Positions 13,501 to 25,143 of a stretch of DNA of 64,000 nt are shown piece after piece. The stretch comes from Sextonia rubra (Eukaryota > Streptophyta > Magnoliopsida > Laurales > Lauraceae). A model generated the notes under the pieces. The model was not told the DNA's origin. It saw only the letters and a program-made list of their open reading frames with translations, and did no database searches. The stretch is taken from the NCBI GenBank assembly GCA_037013555.1, contig JASUAD010000018.1:21794612-21858611 (forward strand), given 5' to 3'. The translations under genes were made by a program, and so were the position numbers. Within the stretch, counting starts at the first letter, position 1. The number at the start of each line of letters is the position of its first letter.

Positions 13501-15640
13501 TCCAATTGCACCTGATGATCAAGAAAAGATCACCTTTACCTATCCATTTGGCACATTTGCTTCCAAACACATGCCCTTTGGCCTATGCAATGCACCAGCC
13601 ACCATGCTGAGCATATATTTTGACAGGGTGGAAAGGTTCATACAAGTTTTTATAGATGATTTCTTAATTTTTGGAAATTCATTTGAGGAATGCTTACATC
13701 ATCTATCACTATGCTTGAAAGATGTAGAGAGAAAAAAATCTTGTTATGAATTGGGATAAATGTCATTTCGTGGTGAAGAAAGGCACAGTTTTAGAGCACA
13801 TAATTTCTGAGAAAGGAATTGAGGTGGACAAAGCAAAACTTGATTTGATATTAAAATTGCCACTACCAAAATTTGTTAAGTAGATTAGATCATTTCTAGG
13901 CCATGCTATTTTTTATCAAACATTTATCAACGATTTTCACAAAATTGTTAAACCATTGTGCCAATTTTGACAAAAGAGACCCCGTTTGAATTTGATGAGA
14001 ATTTTTTAAAGCTTTTAAGAGACTAAAGAAAGAACTAACCTCAACTCCTATAATCTAACCACTTGATTGGACCATTCCTTTTGAGCTCATATGTGATGCA
14101 TCTAATACAACTATGGGGGCCGTTATAAGTCAACGGGTCGAAAAATTACCTCATGTGATTTATTATGAAAGTAGGACCCTCAATCATGCACATTTATATT
14201 ATACCACCACTGAAAATTAACTTGTAGCTTTGGTTTTTGCCTTGAAGAAATTTTGGTCCTACCTTAGAAGGTCTAAAGTTATAATTTACATGGATCATGC
14301 AACCTTAAGACATCTTCTTACCAAACAGAATTCGAAAGCCCGACTAATCCAGTGGGTCCTTCTGCTGTTAGAATTTGATCTGGAAATTAGAGATAATAAA
14401 GGATGTGAGAATATTGTAGCAAATCCTCTTTCGTGGCTACCCTTAGAACCATCAAATGAGGGCCCACTAAATAAAAATTTTCCAACTGAACAATTAATGA
14501 ATATTTCCCAGATCTCTTGGTTTGCAGATATAATCAATTACCTTTTTACACGGGAGATGTTTGCCCATTGGTCGAAGCAAGATCAATTTTAAAGACTGTC
14601 ACACTGTCTATTTGAACTGTGAGTGGTGCCAAAAGGTTTGTTAGCTCAATCGGAGAAACATGATGCCTGTGAGTCCCATACTTATTGTGAAAATTTTTTA
14701 CGTATGGGGAATTGACTTCATGAGGCCATTTTCAACTTTTTTTGGAGATCTCTACATTTTACTGGCTGTAGACTATGTTTCTAAGTGGGTAGAAGCTATA
14801 CCAACTAAGAGAAATGACCACCATATGGTGATCAAATTTTGCAAAGATCATATTTTTTTTCTCGGTTTGGTACCCCCCTAGGGCAATCATTAATGACAGA
14901 GGTACTCACTTTTGCAACCATCCTTTTGAGAATTTATTGAAGAAATATTCTTTCACCTAGAAGGTTGGTACACCTTATCACCCACAAAAAGTGGCCAAGC
15001 GAAAGTTTCGAATAGGGAAATTAAATAAATTTTGGAAAAGACGGTCAACCCCACGTGGAAAAACTGGTCTTTATGATTGATCAATTCACTATGAGCCTAT
15101 TGAACCGCTTACAAGACAACTATTGGGATGTCCTTATGTAGGTTGGTCTATAGGAAGGCTTTCCACTTACCTATTGAACTTGAGCAGAGGGCTTATTGGG
15201 CAATCAAAAAGTTCGATTTTGATTTAGCCACTACAAGTAATTTGCTCAAATTACAACTCAATGAGTTGGAGGAACTTAGAAATGATGCCAATGAGAATGC
15301 CAAGATTTATTAGGAAAGAATGAAGCTAAACCATGATAAATCTATCTTGAAAAAATCATTTGAACTAGGGATGAAGGTTCTTTTGTATGGCTCCTGGTTA
15401 CATCTCTTTCTAGGGAAGTTAAGAACCTAGTGGACTTGTGCATTCATTGTCAGGACTATTTATTTTCATGGTATTATGGAAATTGAAAATCCCAAAAATG
15501 GGAATGTTTTCAAAGTCAATGGTTAAAGTTGAAACCATTTTTTGAGCTAAAAGACAAACACATTGAGGAGATCCTCCTCCAGGATCCCATTTACCAGAAT
15601 AATCATCATCATTAGTGCATTCACCCCAGTGCATTCTTCA
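10560..15640 (+). pseudogene. gag-pol pseudogene of the Athila-type element
   Basis: Gag starts at the ATG at 10560 (MEERDQ, then TLKDYI); its longest open stretch is 10951-11538, ending in the DPYSNTYNPCW motif. Protease lies about 12290-12600 with active-site-like LIDLGISVNLLP (Asp-Leu-Gly). RT runs about 13030-13760 with VFIDD intact (Asp codons 13655-13660); four to five residues before the active site appear lost (NAPAT joins directly to MLSIYF). RNase H is 14050-14460 with CDAS present. Integrase is about 14593-15330. The sequence jumps from the end of the RNase H linker (14592) to the last part of the zinc domain (LNCEWCQK), so about 100 codons with most of HHCC are missing. WGIDF and INDRG are present; the third acidic site is lost in a frameshift. 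A FKVN-type tail follows to about 15640. Confidence 0.9.
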
Positions 15641-15872
15641 TTCATAATAGTGAAGACAATGTTAGGTTTAGGTTGGGAGGTGTGCAAGACTTAGTTGCCT
15701 GTTTTTGAAAAGATTTTTTTTTACTTTTACTTTTTTTAATGAGTCTTTGATACCGCTGAAGATGTTAAACTTAGCGCTTGTTGGGAAGTAACCCAATGGT
15801 TTCCAATCTTATGCATTCCATGTGGATCATGTTAAGCTTGATGTACTTCCTTCTGACATGAAGTTCATCATC
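15641..15872 (+). other. Post-pol conserved segment of the Athila-type element
   Basis: GACAATGTTAGGTTTAGG (from 15655) and GCGCTTGTTGGGAAGTAACC (15774-15793) resemble motifs seen just after pol in many Athila-type elements. No env-like ORF follows. Confidence 0.6.
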
Positions 15873-18728
15873 GTGATTGTCACAACTTAAGCCTAAGAAT
15901 TTAGGTATTAGGATTAAACCCAAAATAGTGACACGTACTTCAGTGTAATACACACCTGTACCCAATTCTTAGGGGCATTCCACAAGGGAGAGGTACATTA
16001 TGTAGACGTGTGAGATGTTATTAGCAGGCATCTGTCCAAGTATTCAATATGTGGAAGTCTGTCAACATCATTCATGAAACAAGTTATCAAAATACCAGAC
16101 TAAAATACATCTATACGTATAAAAATTGAAATGAAGTATGTCTTTACAAAAAGGAAGAAAGTTCAGAACAATAAGGAGGAGTTACACAGTTTCAAAATAC
16201 AAGGGATCATGATTTATGCATATCAAAATAAAACTAATGCAAGTCATGAAACCCTAAATGCAGTTACATCCCAAAATAAGGCCTAAACTTGCACTTGATG
16301 CACATTATGGTGGATCAATAAAAAATGATCTGCTGTTTACTCATCTAGGCCGGAGGGGTTCTCGAAGGCCTTTTCTTAAGTCTTCTCAATCTTCGCAAGA
16401 TTAGAATTAGTATCTGGGCCTATAACACCATAGACAGCTAGTGAATAAGACTATTCAGTACGGTATAAGCATAATTAAGGTAATACGCGTTGTATCTATA
16501 AAAATCATTAACATGTGATTATAGAGGGCAATTTAGTACACTAGGCAGGTTGTGCAATTGAATAATCATGCTATAAGAATCAATTAATAGAAATACTTTA
16601 CTATTTGGCTACTACATTTGCCATATCCTCCCTCTAGAGATCTTTACATTGAGAACACCATCGATCGGGCCAAGGTACAAATGGGTCTTTTCATACATGG
16701 AGTCTAGAAGCTCCAAAGGCATACTGCAGCGGCATCATTCATTACTACACCAAAGTTAACCCCGTCGGGTATCATAAGCTTGAGGTTGAGTAGAGTCAGA
16801 CCATTCGAGTCATATAATTGAATTTGAGTAAATCACGTAATTTGTTCATGGGAACCAATACAATATAATATACGATCAATTCATTTATTTGGTTCGTTCT
16901 AATTCAATTCAATGTTAATGTCACAATAAAATGTATATCATGAAACAATTCAATTAGAATCAATTTATCCATGATCATTTCAATTCAAAACCATTATTGA
17001 AATAATATAAGGCAATAAGGCAATCCAATATGCTATACAATTTAAATTAATAAAATCAAGGTAATTTTACAAACCAACCCTAATCTAGTCATCTATTATT
17101 TCTAACCGGGCATGACGATGTAGTTTTAAGTTATTCAATACATAGTTGTCTCCTTTTAGTATTACATTGTGTCGGAAATGTATATCAAAGTCCCTTAAAT
17201 CAACACTCATGAGGAGATGCTTAATAAATGGATAACACTACATGAATAAGTCCCAGCCCTCAAGACTTTTCAAGGTATTTAATTAGTCCATTGGGCCAAT
17301 AATAGGGTAAAGGGATCCAGGAGCTAAGGCCTTATAAGGTCTTGTAATAGTACCTGGTTAATCCTAGTTTTCAGTGCCCTTATGGCTTAGCTGTGGGTGA
17401 TTTACGGCTTAACCATGGGCATCCTACAGCTTAACCGTATAATGCACTACGCTTAGCCGTAGTTACCCAAATGTTCCTCTGCAATCACAGTTGAATCATC
17501 TTTTTCTCTACGGCTTAGCCATATTTGGTCTACAGCTTGGCTACGGCTTAGTCGTAGCACTTTCTATGGTTTAGCCGTGGCTTAACTATAGAAGAAAACT
17601 AAAAATTCAGCTATCTTGATATTGAGCTATAACCTTCCTATGGCTTAGCCGTAAGCTCAAATTTTTTTGAAGCAGAAGCAATACGGGTTCAGTTCTCTTC
17701 AGAGCCTTTCAACTTGGTTTTCCACTATGATGTACTTACATCATTCAGTCATTCTACACTTTTACTCCAAATTTGCTTTTCATGAAATTTTAAAGATACC
17801 TTAATATGCATTCCAGGTAAGTAGAATAAAGGTATAGATAAGGGATACACAACACATTAAAAACCAATAGATTTATAAGAATTATGATATACCAACATAC
17901 ATTTAACCAAAATTTACTTATACTTGCCTTAGATTAAGCTTTTTACTCATTAGTTCTTCTCTTGGCTTAATAGAGAAGAAACATCCAATTCTTGAATCTA
18001 AATGCCCTGCATGTAAGAAATGAGGAAGGGGATGAGTTCATGTATTAGAATGAGAGTCTCCTTGACTCCATTGGTTCTTCTAACTAAGGATTCTACCATT
18101 GATAAGGGATTTTCCCTCACAGATTGGTCTGGAAGAGACTCTATAGTTCACAGAGATATAGAGAGGTAAGTTGAAATGAAGATGAACATGGAATTTCCTA
18201 GCCTCACATGCAAGTCTTACTTTCAAGGGATAATGGTGATTAAAGGAAAATGGAGGGAGAAAAGTGCTGGAGCTGAGAGAGTAACAGGGAGAGAAAAAGT
18301 CGAATAACAACAATTAGCCTCTTATATGCAGAAAAATTTCTAAAGTTTATAAGAAAATCCGCCTTTCATGAGGTATTTCCAATTAAAGTCAAATGAAGGT
18401 CCAACTAATTCAAACGAAGTAGAACGCATTCAAGTCAAGTACGAAGGTTGGCGAACTTAATAAGACAATTGTGATGATATCAATATAATGCATGTATGAT
18501 GTAAAACTATATAATCAAAAAATACGAAAAAGGGCTTCCATCTTCCTAGTTTGGTTAAACTCGACCCAACTACCTTTCCATGGCCTAAACATGACCCATT
18601 AAAACAAAACAGTCAAATCCATCCTAATGATATGTTAAACATCTTAAGCCGATCCTATGGTAATTAGCCAATAACTCACTTAATTAGTTGCTAAACATAC
18701 TTAATTAGAATTAGAGTGTTACAGTGAT
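15873..18728 (-). mobile_element. Solo LTR 1 (Tekay-like) nested in the Athila-type element
   Basis: The LTR is 15878-18723 (TGTCACAACTTAAG ... GAGTGTTACA), flanked by perfect duplications GTGAT (15873-15877 and 18724-18728). No internal region is present, so it is a product of LTR-LTR recombination. Relative to the Tekay-like 3' LTR it lies in reverse orientation. A block CTACATTTGCCATAT near 16612 and ACACCATCGATCGGGCCA near 16656 is shared with solo LTR 2. It carries about ten copies of a CTACGGCTTAGCCGTAG-type palindrome between 17385 and 17655. Confidence 0.93.
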
Positions 18729-20348
18729 GAAAATAAGGAAGGCCTTTGAACAAGAAATGAGAGTCAAGCAATCATAGCTGTTTGATGATAGGAGCTTTTC
18801 TGCCATTAAACATAGAGCTAAGAAGATAGGTTATTGCTACTGTTGTGTAAGATTGAATTGTAACTCAATTTTTAGGAAAAGATGGAAAGTGCAATGGATT
18901 CATGTGATCCTCATCGGGTAAGGAACAAAAAAGACTACCGGTTTGGGAATTGCTAGGTGAGACCAAAGAAATTTGATTTGAGACATGTTATATCGGTAAA
19001 GACCAAAACGATTACTTGATGAGGCAGGATGAAACATGACCATGGTAATCAACTCATTTGGGAATTTGATGTTAAAAGACCCCCATGACTGTTTAAGATG
19101 GACCATTTTAGGTTGCATTTTCTTTTATGTCTTAGGTTATTTTATTTCTCTAAAAAAAAGAGAGTTAAAAAAAAAAGGTTTTCAAAGGAATTGAAGCAAA
19201 TTGAAAATACATAAGGAAGCTAGAATTTCAAACTTTTGGAAGAAAGTGAAAAGAAAGCCCACTTTTTCTGAATGACGAAGTCTATTGGAAGATTACCTAA
19301 ATTTATCCCCACTATACATACTTTAAATCTCTCAAAGTTTGGGTAGGAAGCTAAAATGATTGCTTACAGAATTTCTCTGATGGATTCAATGAGAACCCAA
19401 GATTTAGTTTATAAATATTTTTCTCTCCTAGTTCCTTAAAGTGAATTAATTTGGGCGAATTGGAAAAGACAACTTTTTGTTTTGGGATCAAAGTGCTTCT
19501 CCTCATTCTTTTACTAGTGTAAAAATAATATATGCTATTATTGAGTAAGCAATAAGTAAGAAGTTTTGGGAAAAATAATGATTTATGACTAATTTGGGTT
19601 TGTAGCCATTTCAACTCGAGCTAGTAAGCCCGTAGGGGTATGTGTATACCTAGTCCCTAAAGCCATCTGGTTTAGGAGTCATTAACCTAACACTCATTAC
19701 ATGCGTTAATTAGAAAAGAGACCTATGCATTGCACAATCACATATCATTAAAAATGTGTGTGTGTTAACAAAAAAAAAAGGAGAGGAATGGGGGAGTTTT
19801 CCTGCCCTTAATAGCAGTGTGAAGCCATCATAATAGCCTTGAGAGAAGAAAATTTATTTTGAATGGCTTTTTGGGGGATCGGACGATTTAAAGGAAAATT
19901 TGGTTTAATTGGCATTGGTGTAAAATATTTAAACTAGTAGTGATGTATACATTTTTTACCATGCACACAAGTGTTGGTATGAGTTTGAGAAAGTTTTTGA
20001 AAATAGAATAGTAGACTGGATTTTGAAAAGTCTGAATTTTTTTATTATTTCGGACTTTTAAAGTATCTGATAGAAGTGAATTTTCTTTTAAGAAATTTAT
20101 TTTACATTGCAGCCTTTAAATAAAATTTTTTTGGGTAGATTCACTGTAAACCCTCATGAGGCACAACTCGTTCACTAGGGGGAACTTAGGGGTTTAAGGG
20201 CATGTTCCATATGCTAAATGCAACCAAGAATACCAGCGAAAGTGGTTTTTTTTTCATTTTTATTTGTTTTCTTAGAGTAGGTCAAAGATCTTTAAACTTT
20301 TAGTTCGTAACTTTTGCTATGGGTCTAGGAAAATGCTTGTTGGGTGGG
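18729..20348 (+). other. 3' noncoding region of the Athila-type element
   Basis: The 1.6 kb between solo LTR 1 and the 3' LTR lacks a credible ORF. Athila elements often carry an env-like gene here; none is visible. TTGGGTGGG just before 20349 is a weak polypurine-tract candidate. Confidence 0.6.
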
Positions 20349-22383
20349 TGTTTTAAGTTCATGAATTTGTACATTTATGCAACATTTTAGGATGGATTAG
20401 GGATTTAATTAGGTGAATTACACAATTATTCATCAAATTTTATCATTTTATGCATTTCAACTAAGAATTGAATTTTCATATTTTTCATATAGTTTCTGCA
20501 TTAATTTAGAAATTTGTAATTTTTCTTTAGAGAGTCTCAATTAGAGTGAAACTCTATTCGGACAAGTTCTGCTTCAATGTGAGCTCCTCGGTATTTTATG
20601 AGTTTGCTTAGAATGTGTAGGAAGATGTGGGACCCATTTCACTCCAATGAAAATAATTCAAACACCAAGGTCCATCTCTTATCTATTAGAGCAAATCATG
20701 TAAGGTATACCTTGCAAGAAATTTGGAAGATTGGCTTCATGAGGACCCCACATACATGTGTACACATGCTTGGATGGTCCAAGGGGGGTCTCACTCTCCA
20801 ACTGTTGAAAGAATTCAAATTTAAATCCAAGAAAAGAATGCCAAGGTGGAGAGAATTTGAAAACTGAAAAGTAAAAAAAGAAGAATTCAAAAATGGAAAG
20901 TCAATCCCGTTTTTCGTTAAATAGCATAAACTAAAATAATCATAACTCTTAAACCAAGCATAGGAATTGGACAATCTACTGCCATTGGAAAGCTCTTTTT
21001 GAGTTTATGTTTGTAGGATCCAAGTTTATATCAATTGGAGCTAAAACAACAAAGTTATAGCATCGGAAAGTTAGCTAGGTAATTTTAGGTGGGATTGCAA
21101 AAACATTGAAAACTTTCTCCATATTACACACGTTTAGGTGGGGCCAAGCTCTCCTCAAGTGAAGTACATTGATAATCAGAATGGGGTCCACATCCTTACT
21201 CGCATTTTTCTTTTCAAGATAATCTAAGAGGATTTGAAGAAAATCTTTAACAAATTTCAAGAAGAAAAGCTTACTTAGAAGATTTATTTGCACATGAGAG
21301 GAGAATCTTCTAAATATGAAAAGTTTGTATAGAGATTGGTTTCCAAAGGAAAGAAAGAAAGAATCTCTCCACAATTTCTAAGTCTTTACTAAATTGGAGA
21401 AGATGTAGGAAGAACTTTCCAAGAAAAATTTTTATAGCTACAAAAGAGAATCTTGGGGACAAAATAGGGTTGCCAAAACACTATTTAAAGAAACCCATGG
21501 ACGTCCAACCCTCCCATGCTTTCTTCTCCATTCTCTTTCTCCAGTACTGTCTCTTTCTCTATCTCAGTTGTAAAAACTATAGAAAAATATTTTGGATATT
21601 CTGGAGCCCTGTTCTAGAAACTAGGATTAGAAGATAAAATTGAGAGTATCATTGTATTTACATGGAGATCATAATAAAGTTTAGAATTTATTTGGTTATG
21701 GAGGAGTAGTCCTTTGGATCAGAGTATCTTGATGAAGTCAAGTAGTTAGTTTTCCATCTTTATGCAATTGATTTATTGATTATCTCTATGATATGAAAGC
21801 GTATGTATAAGAATAAATCTACCTTCATGTCCATGATGAACGTCTGCTTAGATTTCTAATGGTTGCACTTTGTTCATGTATACTTGTTTAATAGATTATT
21901 TTTAGGATTTAAATTTCTTTAATAGTTTATGTTTATTTGATACATAATGCTTGGATGTTTTCAATCTTTTTATGAAGTGGAGGAGGTTTTGGATTTTTAA
22001 TTAAATGTGAAAAATTGTTCTTTTGATAGTCAAATCACTCGGATCCAAACATTGATTTGTCTCTAATCTGAAATAAATTGATACAAAGTATTAGATTAAT
22101 TGCATAAAAATTAGTTAATTTGTTTGCTTAATGAAATCTTAATATTCTAATCTATTTAATCTATTTCCATCATCACTGTCATTAATATTTTGCACTCTAG
22201 TTTTAATTTAGTTTCTAATTCACATGTCACTCATCTCTCCTTTATTATTGTTTTTAAAAGAAATTTTGGAATTTAAAGTAAAAGTTCAAAAGTGCTCATT
22301 CTGGGTTCAACCTGTATTTGTCACTGTCTTAACATGACAACTGTGCAATTACAGTTTTAAGTAGATTGATTTAATTTACATCA
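20349..22383 (+). repeat. 3' LTR of the Athila-type element
   Basis: Starts TGTTTTAAGTTCATGAA and ends TTACATCA. Aligns end to end with 6882-8941, for example around GAAGATGTGGGACCCA at 20620 and 7150. Followed by CCTCT, the same five bases that precede the 5' LTR. Confidence 0.9.
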
Positions 22384-22388
22384 CCTCT

Positions 22389-22659
22389 TATTAGGGGTTA
22401 CCCAAATGGACAACAGTAGTGGAGTGAGGAATTTGATTATTTGAAAGGTCTCCACTTGACATGCTTATATTTGAAAAAAAAAAAACAATACATTTTCAAT
22501 AACAATAACCACCATTTAAGAGAGACACGTTTTGAGGTTTTAAAGTTGTCCTAGTGCCACACCATTTGATTAAGTAAAATGGCTTCTTAATTTACATGAT
22601 GAACCTGAGAGCGCTTTTATCTTGACTGGTTTTTAAACTTAGGCCTATTTGTATCCATA
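22389..22659. other. Spacer between two retrotransposons
   Basis: Continues the sequence interrupted by the Athila-type insertion. It holds a short A run near 22475. No gene seen. Confidence 0.5.
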
Positions 22660-22664
22660 AAATT

Positions 22665-23598
22665 TGAAAATTTTAGAATCACCAAGATTCAAGGCTCCAA
22701 TCAGATATCTAGATTACTGTTTAATTAACTATCACTGAAAATAAAAGAACTAGTAAAAGCAATCAACCGCATAAAGAAAGACAAGGCACATGAATTTTTT
22801 ACGTGGAAAACCCTACTCGAGAAAGACCACAGGTCCTCCTCGGACCAACAAAAATTAAGCATTATGAATCAAGCAATTACAAGATATACTCACAATCCTT
22901 CCCTTAGTTGCAACTCAACCTAAGAAATGTAGTTTTTCTTGCACAACTCATCGCCGTTTACTGTTCTTGGCGCTTGATCCAAAAAATCTTCTATGAGAGG
23001 AGGAAATCTTCTATAAGGAAATAAAAGAAATATTCTATAGTACTCAAAGCTTCAGTACAATCAGAGATGAAATTGCTCTAGAGAAGGGTTTAGAATTGGA
23101 GAGATGTAATTAGGGCTGAGGATAAGAGTGAATTTATAGCCCAAGGTTTGTGGGATGCAAGTAGGATTTCAATCCTTGAGAAATTAGAAAGTTCAATTCA
23201 AATTAGAAAGAAATTTAAACAAGTCGATTAAAGTTCACCACTGATCGATTGATCTGATAAAGAGCTTAATCGATTGGGCAGTGTTTCTGCCTGGGAGCCA
23301 CGTCTAGGCCCCATCAATCGAGCATCCATCCAATCAATGGGACAGATATTCTATCTAGGGCGTATCAATGGGATAGATATTCTATCTAGGGCATATTTTC
23401 GTAAGGCCTATTTAACTTGAAAGCATTTCAATCTAATCAATTGGGCAATGTCTTTTTGCAACTTCAAGTCCTCGAGTTTGATTCCTTCAGCTTTACCACT
23501 TGACACACACCGTAGTCTATCTAAAAATAGAAAATTAGAACTCAATGGACCCAAGTTTTGTCCAACCTATAAATTAGCCAATATTACAATTTCTTACA
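22665..23598 (-). repeat. 3' LTR of the SIRE-type element
   Basis: On the minus strand it begins TGTAAGAAATTGTAATATTG (at 23598) and ends at a CA on 22665-22666. A TATA-like GGGCTATAAATTC (minus strand, near 23142-23130) precedes a transcript-start-like region. It contains a 32-bp unit repeated in tandem (about 23333-23396). Several Cla-like ATCGATT stretches recur here and in the 5' copy. Confidence 0.85.
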
Positions 23599-24108
23599 AT
23601 CTCTCTTTTTGAGAATTCATGGATAAAACTTCCAAGACAAACAATCTACGTAGACAATGTAAACCCCACATTGTGACACAAAAAAAAATATTAAAAAGAA
23701 AAAAAAGAACCTACTTTAGCAAATGTGTCCTTGAAAAACCTATCATGAATCATCTTGACAAAAGTTAAAACAATCATGAAATGAAAGTAATGCCTCTTAT
23801 TCCCCTTTTTTATTCATAAATTGATGAAATGAAATGAATAAAGCAAAGGAGAGTATATAAGTAGGATAACTTCATTAAGAAAGGAGATATAACCTTACAA
23901 ACCATAGCCTAAAATTAGAACATCCTAAGCAATATCCTAAACATTAGAAAGACCTAATCTTGAAAGATGAGAAGTTAGATGTCTAAAACATTATCAGCCA
24001 TATACTTAAAGACAATATCAAAATTAAGTGAAACAAAAAAGGACAACTTAGAATAAGGCCATGAGATAGTCACAAACGGAGAAGATGCTCCAAGATATTA
24101 TCAAGTTT
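23599..24108 (-). other. Untranslated 3' region of the SIRE-type element
   Basis: Lies between the extra ORF and the 3' LTR. It includes the polypurine tract next to the LTR and A-rich runs near 23680-23710. No coding signal seen. Confidence 0.55.
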
Positions 24109-25143
24109 TCATTCCAGACAATGATGCCTTAAATCCATCTTATCAAACCTCGTGTTGAGATGATGTACTTGTTCCTTGATCTTGTCAAGATGTATAAATT
24201 GGTAGAAAAGAGATTCTTCAAATGCAAATATCCTACCAGTCAGAATTATCATCAAAGAAATCTTGATCTTCTTCTTCGACTTCACCTTCATCTGCTTCCT
24301 GATTGTAGCTATCCATACATGAAAGGAGGATTGTTTTAGAGTACTCACAGAATCCATAGATGCCATCGGAAGAGATACTTCATGTGCTTTAGTTTTCGCA
24401 ACTTTCTTAATCAACAGTTGAGAAATCAACATAGCAAACGGTAATGATGCATTCTTTGTAGCAATATAGGCTCTCACCACATCTTGATAGATGACCAAAG
24501 GTAAATCAATGGATAATCCAGTTCTAACGACAAATGAAAGGTATCAAACATCCTGATTTATTTTGGAAGTGCGACCTTTTGGTTCACATTTTTAGAAACA
24601 AAGATGTTTAACAGACAATAGGATTGAGTCATTTCTTTTTGCTAATCAAACTACAGGCCAGGGTCAATTTTTCCAGCATAAAGTAGTCCCCACATCATTC
24701 CAATCAACAACATCATCATCCATGTCGTCATCGTCTTTTTTTGGGATTGGATATTTGGCATTCAAGGCCTGCGGAATTTCCAAAAACCTATTAAGGGAAT
24801 TTGGAGTGATAGTGAGATGCACACACCTTAGATATGTCATGAATGGCTCCTCAAATATGACAATCATGTTGCAGTAGAACTCCCTAACCCAATTTGTAAA
24901 TATTTCATACTCAAAATCATAAAGAGAGAACCATTTCCTAGCCATAAGTCATTCACCAAAATCAATATAAAATTGTCGGACATGAATTGGTCTTTCCAAA
25001 ATCACAATCTTCTCGAAGAAGATTTTCTCAAATTACTTAGCTCTATCTTCATTCAAGAATTTATTGGCATCAAAGGTGAAAGAAGAGGAGGAACCGCGAG
25101 TGACATTCTTCTAAAAGGTGATAGGAATTTCTGTAAGAGCCAT
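24109..25143 (-). pseudogene. Extra ORF after pol: plant-transposon-associated protein (env-like position)
   Basis: Reading from the ATG at 25143 (MALTEIPITF, then a stop), open pieces continue as 24664-24945 (WVREFYCNM ... LTITPNSLNRFLEIP ... acidic DDDDMDDD run) and 24109-24498 (LPFAMLISQLL ...). The pattern of an RWxxL-like segment, VREFY, an NRFL-IP segment, and then LPF..LI matches what databases call a putative plant transposon protein domain, as I recall it. In SIRE elements this place holds an env-like ORF. No signal peptide or clear membrane segment is visible, so an envelope role is not supported by sequence. At least five stops interrupt it. Confidence 0.55.

Larger units (their letters stand above)
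6882..22383 (+). mobile_element. Full-length Athila-type Ty3/gypsy retrotransposon (defective, with nested solo LTR)
   Basis: Two direct LTR copies (6882-8941 and 20349-22383) bracket a primer-site-like sequence and a gag-pol remnant in Athila order. The identical 5-bp sequence CCTCT flanks both ends (6877-6881 and 22384-22388), showing a single insertion event. Total is 15.5 kb, or about 12.65 kb without the solo LTR at 15878-18723 and its duplicated GTGAT. Lineage rests on gag (DPYSNTYNPCW), the protease region (LGISVNLLP), RT (HAYCCFLNGYSSYNQIPIAP) and the post-pol motif GCGCTTGTTGGGAAG near 15774. It is dead: stops, frameshifts and a deletion in integrase. Confidence 0.93.

Noticed and set aside
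17380..17660. CRISPR-like array of spaced repeats
   Set aside because: Spacing is irregular, units are degenerate palindromes inside a plant LTR, and no cas genes exist.
24109..25143. A true envelope glycoprotein gene
   Set aside because: No signal peptide, furin-like site or membrane anchor is visible; only its position is env-like.
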